From RGIG9608 sp045602425 (GTDB lineage Bacteria > Bacteroidota > Bacteroidia > Bacteroidales > Paludibacteraceae): a DNA stretch of 22,534 bases. The DNA is taken from the NCBI GenBank assembly GCA_045602425.1, contig JAZSBO010000015.1, forward strand, positions 1-22,534, read 5' to 3'. Below are positions 1-6,702 of this stretch, one piece after another (position 1 is the stretch's first letter; each line of letters starts with the position of its first letter). Under the pieces are notes generated by a model. The model was not told where the DNA came from. It ran no database searches and saw only the letters and a program-made list of their open reading frames with translations. The translations under genes and the position numbers were made by a program.

Positions 1-1
1 C

Positions 2-1123
2 TTAACTTGTCTTCCTAAGACCGCTTGGCCTCCGACTTGGTACGGCTCCTTTGGCGATACGGACATTCTTGATGAAATATAACTTTTCTGCCTTCTCATC
101 AGTAGCAATACGGAACGATGCAGGGGCAGTCATATTCGGAATATTGAACAGACGAGTTTGGTCCATATAGAGTTTCAAAGCACGCTTATTGAAAGAGATT
201 GAAATGCGATGCCATTCTTCGGTTGTCAGTTCGACTGCCGGAGCATCACCATTTCGACTTTCACCTGAAACATCCCAATTATAATAAGCATTTTCTAATT
301 TACCTTTCGAAATTTCCTCACCCCAAGATTCTTCATAAGGATAAAAACTAAATTGAAAACATCTATTATCATTGGCATCATAAAATTCTATATAGATATT
401 TGCATTCATCCAATCTTCATAGCCATTATCTCTTTCAATTTTGTCACTTCGGTAGAAAAAATCAAATTCTACGGTAAAAATCTCCGGCAAATAATTTTTA
501 GCCTCTTCCATCAATGGATTGATTCTTGAGTCATCTTCTACAAAGTTGATGGTATTTTCTCCATTTAATTTAGCAATTTCCACTACTCCCGAGATCAAAT
601 CCCATTTGCTTGGGAACTCGCCCAATTGTTCGCCAGTAAGCAAGTCTTCGAAAATAATTTCATCGCCTGCCACGAAATCGCTCTTGGCATACGTCATTTC
701 GAGCGACTGACCTTTCTGCTGTGTGTTCTGTATTGCTGTTTTGTTTGGCATTTTTTCGCCACATTCGGCACAAAATTTACCTTTGTTATTTTTCTTTCCG
801 CAAGAGCAAGCCCACCCCTCGTCAGAAACTTTTTTGTTGCCACATTCTGTGCAGAAATTACCTAAAATACCTGTTTCTCCACAAGAACAAGTCCATCCGC
901 TGGTAGTTTTAGTGTCTTCTTGTTGTTGTTCTTTTTGCTTGTAGGAGTTTTCGTCAAAAGCCTTATCAACACCTTGTTCTACCTTTCGTTCTACGTTACG
1001 TTCAACAGCATTTTTTACAGCTCTTTCTGCGGCGTTACCCAATCGTCGTAAAAAACTTTGGGCAGAGAAGTTTGTCGTAATCAATACGCAAACAAATAAA
1101 ATGAAAATTCTGTTTTTGTTCAT
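2..1123 (-). CDS. Exported protein with two tandem zinc ribbons and a LamG-like C-terminal domain
   Basis: The 373-residue product starts with a signal peptide (about residues 1-22, hydrophobic IFILFVCVLITT, cleavage near FSAQ). An arginine- and glutamate-rich amphipathic stretch follows (about 24-57). Two near-identical zinc ribbons come next, each CxC-x9-CxxC (C79, C81, C91, C94 and C106, C108, C118, C121), both preceded by Gly-Trp. Residues about 155-362 look like a concanavalin/LamG-type beta sandwich: alternating strands, EWHRISISFN and a final FIKNVRIAKG. No type IX sorting domain is visible. The function is unknown. The domain order suggests an envelope or periplasmic protein that binds metal and a glycan or protein ligand; this is inference. 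The start is the ATG giving the signal peptide, preceded by A-rich sequence. Its 5' region carries structured RNA copy A and a long hairpin, so expression may depend on that leader. The stop codon is inside the window, so the gene is complete. Confidence 0.8.
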   Translation of the reverse strand: MNKNRIFILFVCVLITTNFSAQSFLRRLGNAAERAVKNAVERNVERKVEQGVDKAFDENSYKQKEQQQEDTKTTSGWTCSCGETGILGNFCTECGNKKVSDEGWACSCGKKNNKGKFCAECGEKMPNKTAIQNTQQKGQSLEMTYAKSDFVAGDEIIFEDLLTGEQLGEFPSKWDLISGVVEIAKLNGENTINFVEDDSRINPLMEEAKNYLPEIFTVEFDFFYRSDKIERDNGYEDWMNANIYIEFYDANDNRCFQFSFYPYEESWGEEISKGKLENAYYNWDVSGESRNGDAPAVELTTEEWHRISISFNKRALKLYMDQTRLFNIPNMTAPASFRIATDEKAEKLYFIKNVRIAKGAVPSRRPSGLRKTS

Positions 1124-1150
1124 ATTGTTTGTTTTTAGTTTATAAATAAG

Positions 1151-1189
1151 ATAGTCTTACGCTTATTTTTTTAATAGGCGTAAGACTAT
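1151..1189 (-). repeat. Long inverted repeat (hairpin) in the leader of the zinc-ribbon gene
   Basis: Positions 1151-1162 and 1178-1189 are a perfect 12-bp inverted repeat. Pairing continues inward (one G-U, then four A-U) to about 17 bp with a 5-base loop. On the minus strand it lies between structured RNA copy A and the ATG of the zinc-ribbon gene. No clean U-tract follows the stem on that strand, so it is not a textbook terminator. It could be a weak terminator, an RNA processing site or a 3' end stabiliser for the upstream RNA. One arm belongs to a segment also found after copy B (about 19617-19632). Confidence 0.75.
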
Positions 1190-1203
1190 TCGTATCATTT
1201 TTA

Positions 1204-1374
1204 TCAGTAAGGCTCTAGCAAAACCCGAAAACTAAAAACAAGCAATAGCTCACGCCATGTTGGCGGAACAATTCAACTTATTCTCGTTTTCATGAAAAAT
1301 TTGCTAGATTTTTACTGAAAGAATAAAATTAAATGTTTCAAAAAAATGTTAAAAAAGCACACGCCTGTGCAAGT
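1204..1374 (-). ncRNA. Putative structured RNA, copy A (long interrupted hairpin)
   Basis: Read on the minus strand, the core (1318 down to 1204) folds into nested helices. P1 is TCAGTAA/TTACTGA (1312-1318 with 1204-1210). P2 is TCTAGCAAA/TTTGCTAGA (1300-1308 with 1214-1222). P3 is GAAAAC/GTTTTC (1286-1291 with 1227-1232). P4 is AATAAG/CTTGTT with one G-U (1277-1282 with 1237-1242). The apical stem is CGCCA/TGGCG (1261-1265 with 1253-1257). The same helix order occurs in copy B (19481-19599) with different sequences in P1, P2, P3 and the apical stem. Unpaired GAG before P4, AAGTTG after it and GGCGTGnGCT are shared. Transcription would begin near 1374 from the promoter at 1381-1388. The 3' end is not determined; the RNA may end near 1190-1204, at the hairpin 1151-1189, or continue into the downstream gene. 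No coding potential is evident. The role is unknown; a 6S-like RNA or a leader element is possible. Confidence 0.7.
1351..1370 (-). terminator. Mini hairpin plus U-tract at the predicted 5' end of copy A
   Basis: On the minus strand GCACA-GGCG-TGTGC is followed by six T. The hairpin starts only about 10 nt after the promoter element at 1381-1388, so it sits at the very 5' end of the predicted transcript. It has the form of a short intrinsic terminator. A matching hairpin plus T-tract occupies the same place in copy B (19432-19450). It may be a 5' cap-like stem, a pause or an early attenuator. Confidence 0.55.
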
Positions 1375-1380
1375 ATTTCA

Positions 1381-1388
1381 CAAAGGTA
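1381..1388 (-). promoter_or_regulatory. Bacteroidota-type promoter for structured RNA copy A
   Basis: The minus strand reads TACCTTTG, an exact match to TAnnTTTG. TTTG about 21 nt upstream could serve as the -33 element. It lies directly downstream of the ribBA terminator, so it would start an independent transcript reading toward copy A and the zinc-ribbon gene. Confidence 0.65.
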
Positions 1389-1420
1389 AAATAATTTTTT
1401 TTCAAAAATCAAAATAATTG

Positions 1421-1456
1421 AAATAAAAAAACGACAATCAATAATGTTGTCGTTTT
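1421..1456 (-). terminator. Intrinsic terminator of ribBA
   Basis: On the minus strand AAAACGACAA (1456-1447) pairs with TTGTCGTTTT (1437-1428) around a 9-base loop and is followed by a T-rich run (1430-1421). It sits about 20 nt after the ribBA stop codon. Confidence 0.85.
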
Positions 1457-1474
1457 AAGATTTTAAGAAAAAGA

Positions 1475-2683
1475 TTATTTCAGATTGTGAAGATTGTGTC
1501 CCATTCGTTCTTTTTTTGTACGCAAATAGTGTTCGTTGTAGCAATTTGGTTTTGTTTCGATAGGTACAATTTCGGTTATTTCCAATCCGTAAGCCTCTAA
1601 TCCAACGCGTTTTACAGGATTGTTGGTAAGGAGTCTCATTTTGTTGACGTTTAACATCTTTAATATTTGTGCTCCTACGCCGTAATTCCTTTGGTCGGGG
1701 TCAAATCCTAGATGAATATTGGCATCGACAGTGTCGAATCCTTGTTCTTGTAGTTTGTAAGCTGCAATTTTTGCCATAAGTCCTATACCTCGACCTTCTT
1801 GGTTGAGGTACAAAATGACACCTTTGCTTGCTTTTTCTACTTCTTGCATAGCTTTGTGAAGTTGTTCGCCACAGTCGCATCTCGACGACCCAAAAATATC
1901 GCCTGTCATACATGAAGAGTGAACTCTTATTAAAATTGGTTCATCTTTTCCCCATGTACCTTTAATGAGAGCGATGTGTTCCAATCCATTTGATTTTTGG
2001 CGGAAAGGAATCAATCTAAAATGTCCGTATTCAGTAGGCATATCTACTTCTTCGCCTTTTTCTACAAGTGTTTCTTGTTTTAATCTATAGGCAATTAAGT
2101 CGCGAATCGTAACAATGCGAAGGTTGTGTTCCTTTGCAAAAACTTTAAGTTGTGGCATACGTGCCATTGTTCCATCTTCATTGAGGATTTCGATAAGGCA
2201 TGCAGCAGGTTTTAGTCCTGCTAATCGTGCAAAATCAATAGCCGCTTCGGTGTGTCCTGCTCTAGCAAGTACTCCTTTGTCTTGAGCGTATAGAGGGTTG
2301 ATATGCCCGGGACGTCCGAATGATTTTGGAGAGATATTTTCGTCTGCTAAAGCTCTGATTGTTGCGGCTCTATCGTGGCAACTAACGCCTGTAGAACAAC
2401 CCTCAATAAGATCGATAGTAACAGTAAAAGGCGTTCCTAATATACTTGTGTTTTCTTGTACTTGATGAGGTAATTCTAATTGTTTACATCGTTCCATCGT
2501 GATTGGAGCACACAAAACACCACGTCCGTAACGTAGCATAAAATTCACATGCTCTGGTGTTACGAATTCGGCAGCCATTATCAAATCGCCTTCATTCTCG
2601 CGGTCTTCGTCGTCAACAACTACTAAAAACTTTCCTTCTTTAAAGTCTTTTATGGCTTCTTCTATTATTGAAAAATTTTCCAT
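1475..2683 (-). CDS. ribBA: Bifunctional 3,4-dihydroxy-2-butanone-4-phosphate synthase / GTP cyclohydrolase II
   Basis: This cytoplasmic enzyme catalyses the two entry reactions of riboflavin synthesis: ribulose 5-phosphate to dihydroxybutanone phosphate, and GTP to the diaminopyrimidine precursor. The 402-residue protein has RibB first (about 1-200) with the acidic metal/phosphate motif DDEDRENEGD at 24-33, HDRAATIRAL near 103-112 and RAGHTEAA at 141-148. RibA follows (about 205-402) with zinc cysteines C258, C269 and C271 in GDIFGSSRCDCGEQ and the catalytic NQEGRGIGLMAKI near 294-306. The frame stays open 29 codons further upstream (to 2770), but that extension lies inside the permease gene and lacks family similarity. 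The ATG at 2683 gives the normal family start. Even so, its first 44 bases overlap the 3' end of the upstream permease gene, so the two are probably one transcript with translational coupling. A terminator at 1421-1456 ends the unit. Confidence 0.96.
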   Translation of the reverse strand: MENFSIIEEAIKDFKEGKFLVVVDDEDRENEGDLIMAAEFVTPEHVNFMLRYGRGVLCAPITMERCKQLELPHQVQENTSILGTPFTVTIDLIEGCSTGVSCHDRAATIRALADENISPKSFGRPGHINPLYAQDKGVLARAGHTEAAIDFARLAGLKPAACLIEILNEDGTMARMPQLKVFAKEHNLRIVTIRDLIAYRLKQETLVEKGEEVDMPTEYGHFRLIPFRQKSNGLEHIALIKGTWGKDEPILIRVHSSCMTGDIFGSSRCDCGEQLHKAMQEVEKASKGVILYLNQEGRGIGLMAKIAAYKLQEQGFDTVDANIHLGFDPDQRNYGVGAQILKMLNVNKMRLLTNNPVKRVGLEAYGLEITEIVPIETKPNCYNEHYLRTKKERMGHNLHNLK

Positions 2684-4139
2684 GTATAAAGTTCTTTGTT
2701 TTTTTGATAATTTTTTTCTGTTTTTTAATGTATAACAACCAATTGTCGGTATTGAAAAGTTCGGAATCATTTGCTGCTTTATAGGTTAAAAAGATTCCAA
2801 GTGGGAGCAAAACAAGCGAACTGAACCACATACCAAACCAAACACTCCAAATACTTTCAGTTGCCATCTTTTTCCCAAAGTTGTCAATGATATAATAAAT
2901 GATAAATAAAATGACGGAGATAACAACAGGAGCTCCTAATCCACCTTTTCTGATGATTGCTCCAAGCGGAGAACCAATGAAAAAGAAGATAATACAAGCA
3001 AATGACAATGTGAATTTTTTATACCATTCTACCGAATGTCGTGTGATAAATCGTTGGTTTTCGGAAATGATAGAGTTGTTGTATTTAGTTTCGTTTAAAA
3101 ATATTTCAGCATTGTTAACGGCCTTTTTGGTAGCACGTTCCATTTTATTCTTTGACAACTTATAGAAAAGTGTATCGTGATTGTAGGTTGTATTTATCAG
3201 AAGAGAAGAATCGATTACAATTTCTCGAGCAATGTTTTTTAAATAAGTTTTTGTTTCTATTTTTTTACAATAGTCGTTTATTATGGAGTCTTTTACGATT
3301 TTTGCAGAATCGATGTCTCGTTCCAATCGAACAATATTTTTACTAACATGTTGCCCTTGCATTAACGACTCGTCCATACGATTGAAATTTGTATCAAAGT
3401 CAATAAGCAACTCTTTCTTTTTAAATGTTTCTCTTCGGTAAGGAACGTTTCCACGATCAGACAAGGTTTGCTTTTTTAGGTTTTCAAACGACTCTCCGTC
3501 AAAAAGTATTAAAACAAGATTTTTTTTGTCTTTTGTTGTAAAAATTTTTGCCGAATCGGCAGTCATAACGGTTGCATTATTAAATCCATTCGAAAAATCA
3601 TAAATCATAACATTGTTTAGTATTTTTCGTTTATGGTCTTTTGAACGAACATAAATGTTTAGACCATTTATTTGGGAATAGAATTCTCCTGTTGGGATCT
3701 CTAATTCGGGCGATTTGTGTCGTAATGAGAAAATCAGAGTCCATAGTTTTTGTTGTGCAATAGGTAGCACGTTGTTTGAAAAAAAGAATGCTCCAACTGA
3801 AAAAAATACAATAAGAAAAAGCAACGGTGCCATGATGCGGAAAAGAGAAATCCCCGCCGATTTTAAAGCTAAAAGTTCAAGTTTTTCGCCAAAACTCCCA
3901 AAAGTCATTAGTGAAGCTAATAGAATAGCCAATGGTAATGACATAGGAACTAAAGTGATTGATGAATAAAAGAAAAATTCTGCCAAAAGCGAGATGCTAA
4001 GTCCTTTGCCAACCAAATCGTCAATATTCATCCATAAAAATTGCATGATAAAGACAAATAGACAAATGAAGAATACGGCAAAGAATACAGTAATAAAATT
4101 TTTGATGATATATAAATCAATTTTTTTTATTCGTAGCAT
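2640..4139 (-). CDS. LptF/LptG (YjgP/YjgQ) family permease
   Basis: This 499-residue inner-membrane protein fits the LptF/LptG half of the LPS export ABC transporter (LptB2FG), which extracts LPS and hands it to the periplasmic bridge. It has the family topology: three N-terminal membrane segments (about 12-35, 52-80 and 100-125) with the LALKSAGIS cytoplasmic coupling-helix region near 90-98. A large periplasmic domain follows (about 130-385), then three C-terminal segments (about 385-470) including FFFIGSPLGAIIRKGGLG. The periplasmic domain is larger than in E. coli LptF/G (about 360 residues in total), which is common in Bacteroidota. Sequence alone does not decide LptF versus LptG. It is the first gene of a leftward unit with ribBA and has a good promoter at 4174-4181. 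Its last 44 bases overlap ribBA, and the basic tail (NNRRSHKRL) is probably not conserved. Confidence 0.88.
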   Translation of the reverse strand: MLRIKKIDLYIIKNFITVFFAVFFICLFVFIMQFLWMNIDDLVGKGLSISLLAEFFFYSSITLVPMSLPLAILLASLMTFGSFGEKLELLALKSAGISLFRIMAPLLFLIVFFSVGAFFFSNNVLPIAQQKLWTLIFSLRHKSPELEIPTGEFYSQINGLNIYVRSKDHKRKILNNVMIYDFSNGFNNATVMTADSAKIFTTKDKKNLVLILFDGESFENLKKQTLSDRGNVPYRRETFKKKELLIDFDTNFNRMDESLMQGQHVSKNIVRLERDIDSAKIVKDSIINDYCKKIETKTYLKNIAREIVIDSSLLINTTYNHDTLFYKLSKNKMERATKKAVNNAEIFLNETKYNNSIISENQRFITRHSVEWYKKFTLSFACIIFFFIGSPLGAIIRKGGLGAPVVISVILFIIYYIIDNFGKKMATESIWSVWFGMWFSSLVLLPLGIFLTYKAANDSELFNTDNWLLYIKKQKKIIKKTKNFIHGKFFNNRRSHKRL

Positions 4140-4173
4140 TCTATATGTTTTTCTATTAGGGAGTTTTATTTTG

Positions 4174-4181
4174 CAAAAATA
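4174..4181 (-). promoter_or_regulatory. Promoter for the permease-ribBA unit
   Basis: The minus strand reads TATTTTTGC, matching TAnnTTTG, 35 nt upstream of the permease ATG. No clear -33 element was identified. Confidence 0.55.
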
Positions 4182-4269
4182 ACGAGATTATTTTTATTAA
4201 CGAATCTATTTTTCTCAAACCTTATTTTGCGAAATGAATAGGCTGATAAAAATGTTGTTGAAAATTTTG

Positions 4270-4277
4270 TATTTTCG
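4270..4277 (+). promoter_or_regulatory. Possible promoter of the C69 peptidase gene
   Basis: TATTTTCG differs from TAnnTTTG at one position and lies 25 nt before the ATG. A second one-mismatch candidate (TTATTTTG) is at 4222-4229. Both are weak; the 4140-4301 gap holds no hairpin that I can see. Confidence 0.35.
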
Positions 4278-4301
4278 CAGAGTTTTTGATGTTTTTTATC
4301 T

Positions 4302-5999
4302 ATGAAAGGAAAATCTTTTGTTCTCATTGTTTTGTTGTTTTTTAGTATTTCGTCGGTGAAGCCTTGTACTAATTTTTTAGTTGGGAAAAATGCTTCAACC
4401 GATGGGTCTACAATGGTGTCTTATTCTGCTGATTCGTATATGCTTTATGGGGCATTGTATCATTATCAGGCAGCCGACTATGAACCTAATACAACGCTTT
4501 CCGTGTACGAATGGGATACCGGAAAATATATGGGTGAAATAGCACAAGTGGCACATACTTACAATGTTGTTGGTAATATGAACGAACATCAGTTGTGTAT
4601 TGCCGAGACAACTTTTGGTGGTCGTCCTGAACTAGTTGATACGACTGCCATTTTGGATTATGGAAGTTTGATATATATAACATTGCAGCGAGCAAAAAAT
4701 GCTCGTGAAGCGATAAATATTATGACATCGTTGGTAGAAGAGTATGGGTTTGCAAGTTCTGGTGAGTCGTTTTCCATTGCCGATCCTAATGAAGTTTGGA
4801 TCCTTGAAATGATAGGGAAAGGTGTGGATCTTAAAAAAGACAGAAAAGGTAATCTTGTAAATAAAAATAAAGGTGCGGTTTGGGTTGCTGTTCGAATCCC
4901 TGACGATTGTGTCTCTGCTCATGCTAATCAAGCTCGAATAACAACAATTGATTTTTCTGATAAAGAAAATGTATTGTACGCTTCAGATGTGGTGAGTTTT
5001 GCACGAAAACAAGGTTATTTTGATGGAGATTCAAAAGATTTTAGTTTCTCTGATGTGTATAATCCTTTGGATTTTGGAGGAATACGTTTTTGTGAGGCTC
5101 GAGTTTGGACATTTTTTAGAAAAATTGCTCCCGAAACAGATAAATATATTTCTTATATAAATGGAGAAACGAAAGAACGAATGCCACTTTGGGTAAAACC
5201 AAAAGAAAAACTATCGTATCGTTTTGTACAAGATTGTATGCGGGATCATTATGAAGGAACTGCTCTTGATATGACAAAAGGTGTTGGTGCGGGCTGTTCT
5301 TCTTCTCCGTTCAGGAAAAGCCCGCTGACGTGGACTGTTGATAGTGTTGAATATTTTCATGAACGTCCTATTGCAACGCAACAAACAGGTTTTACTTTTG
5401 TTGGACAAATGAGAGGTTGGTTGCCAAATCCGATTGGAGGAATTTTGTGGTTTGGTGTCGATGATGCGACGTTTAATGTTTATGTTCCGATGTATTGTGG
5501 GCTAAATTCTGTTCCTCAATGTTTTGATGTAAACAATGGTTCTTTATTAGAATTTTCGTGGACTTCGGCATTTTGGATATATAACTGGGTGGCAAATATG
5601 GTTTATCCATATTATTCGGATATGTTGCCTGATGTATGTGCAGAGCAAAAAATGTGGGAAAATCGTTTTGAGTTGCTTGTGCAGGAAATAGACAAAGAAG
5701 CTTTGCGATTATTCAAAACGGACAAAGATTCTGCCATTAATTTTTTGACTGCATTTTCGAGTGCTCAGGCGGAGGAGTCAACATTATCTCGTAAAAAATT
5801 GGGTGAGTATTTGTTGGTTAAGCATTTAGATGGGGTCCTAAAAACAGAAAAAGATAATAAGTTTATCAAAAATGAAAAAAATATTCCGCCAACGGTGGTT
5901 CGTCCGGGATATACAGAAAGTTATAATCGGAAAATAGTGAATGAAGATTCAGAGCGTTTTCGCTATAAATCGCAAGAAGAATTGAAAAATAGAAAATAA
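4302..5999 (+). CDS. Exported C69 (U34) family dipeptidase
   Basis: This 565-residue protein belongs to the C69 N-terminal-nucleophile peptidases, the family of Lactobacillus dipeptidase PepD, which cleave dipeptides. The signal peptide (about 1-21) ends immediately before C22 in KPCTNFLVGKNAS. The new N-terminal cysteine would be the nucleophile, as in processed family members. Other family features are SADSYMLYG near 41-49, NEHQLCIAETTFGG near 94-107 and the FSIADPNEVWILEM stretch near 157-170. The length agrees with the long Bacteroidota members. It would act in the periplasm or at the cell surface on peptides; substrate choice is not visible. Ten bases separate its stop from the clpP start, so read-through into clpPX is likely, although the functional link is not obvious. 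Confidence 0.9.
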   Translation: MKGKSFVLIVLLFFSISSVKPCTNFLVGKNASTDGSTMVSYSADSYMLYGALYHYQAADYEPNTTLSVYEWDTGKYMGEIAQVAHTYNVVGNMNEHQLCIAETTFGGRPELVDTTAILDYGSLIYITLQRAKNAREAINIMTSLVEEYGFASSGESFSIADPNEVWILEMIGKGVDLKKDRKGNLVNKNKGAVWVAVRIPDDCVSAHANQARITTIDFSDKENVLYASDVVSFARKQGYFDGDSKDFSFSDVYNPLDFGGIRFCEARVWTFFRKIAPETDKYISYINGETKERMPLWVKPKEKLSYRFVQDCMRDHYEGTALDMTKGVGAGCSSSPFRKSPLTWTVDSVEYFHERPIATQQTGFTFVGQMRGWLPNPIGGILWFGVDDATFNVYVPMYCGLNSVPQCFDVNNGSLLEFSWTSAFWIYNWVANMVYPYYSDMLPDVCAEQKMWENRFELLVQEIDKEALRLFKTDKDSAINFLTAFSSAQAEESTLSRKKLGEYLLVKHLDGVLKTEKDNKFIKNEKNIPPTVVRPGYTESYNRKIVNEDSERFRYKSQEELKNRK

Positions 6000-6009
6000 T
6001 AATAAGCTT

Positions 6010-6699
6010 ATGAATGCAAATGAATTTAAAAGTTACGCTACCAAACATTTGAATATGAATAGTTTGGCGTTGGAAAAGTATATGAATTTTGTGTCGGCTT
6101 CGCATGGTGGAGGTTATGTTTCTCCATCAATCTTAGAAGAGCGTCAGTTAAACGTTACTCAGATGGACGTTTTTTCTCGTTTGATGATGGACAGAATTAT
6201 CTTTTTGGGTTCGCCGATAGATGACTATGTGGCCAATGTTATTCAAGCTCAGTTGCTTTTCTTGGATTTCTCGGATACAGGGAAAGATATTACTATTTAT
6301 TTGAATACTCCAGGAGGTTCGGTTTATGCTGGATTGGGGATTTACGACACGATGCAATACATACAAAGCGATGTAGCAACCATTTGTACAGGAATGGCAG
6401 CTTCGATGGGAGCGGTGTTGCTTGTCGCTGGCGAAAAAGGTAAACGCTCGGCGCTGAAACATTCGCGAGTGATGATTCATCAACCACTTGGTGGAGTGAA
6501 TGGTCAGGCCTCAGATATCGAAATTACTGCTCGTGAAATTTTGAAATTGAAGAAAGAACTTTATCAAATCATTGCAGATCATTCGGGAAATACGTATGAA
6601 CGTATAGAGAAAGATTCGGATCGTGACTATTGGATGACTTCGCAAGAAGCGTTGGAATATGGAATGATTGATGATTTGCTGGTTCGCGATAAAAAATAG
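6010..6699 (+). CDS. clpP: ATP-dependent Clp protease proteolytic subunit
   Basis: ClpP forms the tetradecameric cytoplasmic serine protease chamber fed by ClpX. The catalytic triad is visible in the 229-residue protein: S132 in GMAASMGA, H157 in MIHQPLGG and D206 in the DSDRDYWMT segment, with spacing as in E. coli ClpP (25 and 74 residues from Ser). The oxyanion-strand motif NTPGGSVYAG is at 99-108. The N-terminus is about 30 residues longer than mature E. coli ClpP, which is usual for Bacteroidota and probably includes a propeptide; the ATG at 6010 is the only good upstream start. The gene is followed after 3 bases by clpX, so the two are co-translated. Confidence 0.97.
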   Translation: MNANEFKSYATKHLNMNSLALEKYMNFVSASHGGGYVSPSILEERQLNVTQMDVFSRLMMDRIIFLGSPIDDYVANVIQAQLLFLDFSDTGKDITIYLNTPGGSVYAGLGIYDTMQYIQSDVATICTGMAASMGAVLLVAGEKGKRSALKHSRVMIHQPLGGVNGQASDIEITAREILKLKKELYQIIADHSGNTYERIEKDSDRDYWMTSQEALEYGMIDDLLVRDKK

Positions 6700-6702
6700 G
6701 CA

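Noticed and set aside
1151..1388. Copy A and copy B as ends or copies of a MITE or insertion sequence
   Set aside because: The copies are strongly diverged in sequence, have no terminal inverted repeats or target-site duplications that I can see, no transposase is nearby, and variation follows RNA pairing.
2684..2770. 29-codon N-terminal extension of ribBA
   Set aside because: It lies within the permease gene, has no similarity to RibB, and the ATG at 2683 gives the normal family start.
4140..4301. Riboswitch or structured leader before the C69 peptidase gene
   Set aside because: No stable nested helices were found; only divergent promoter-like elements are visible.
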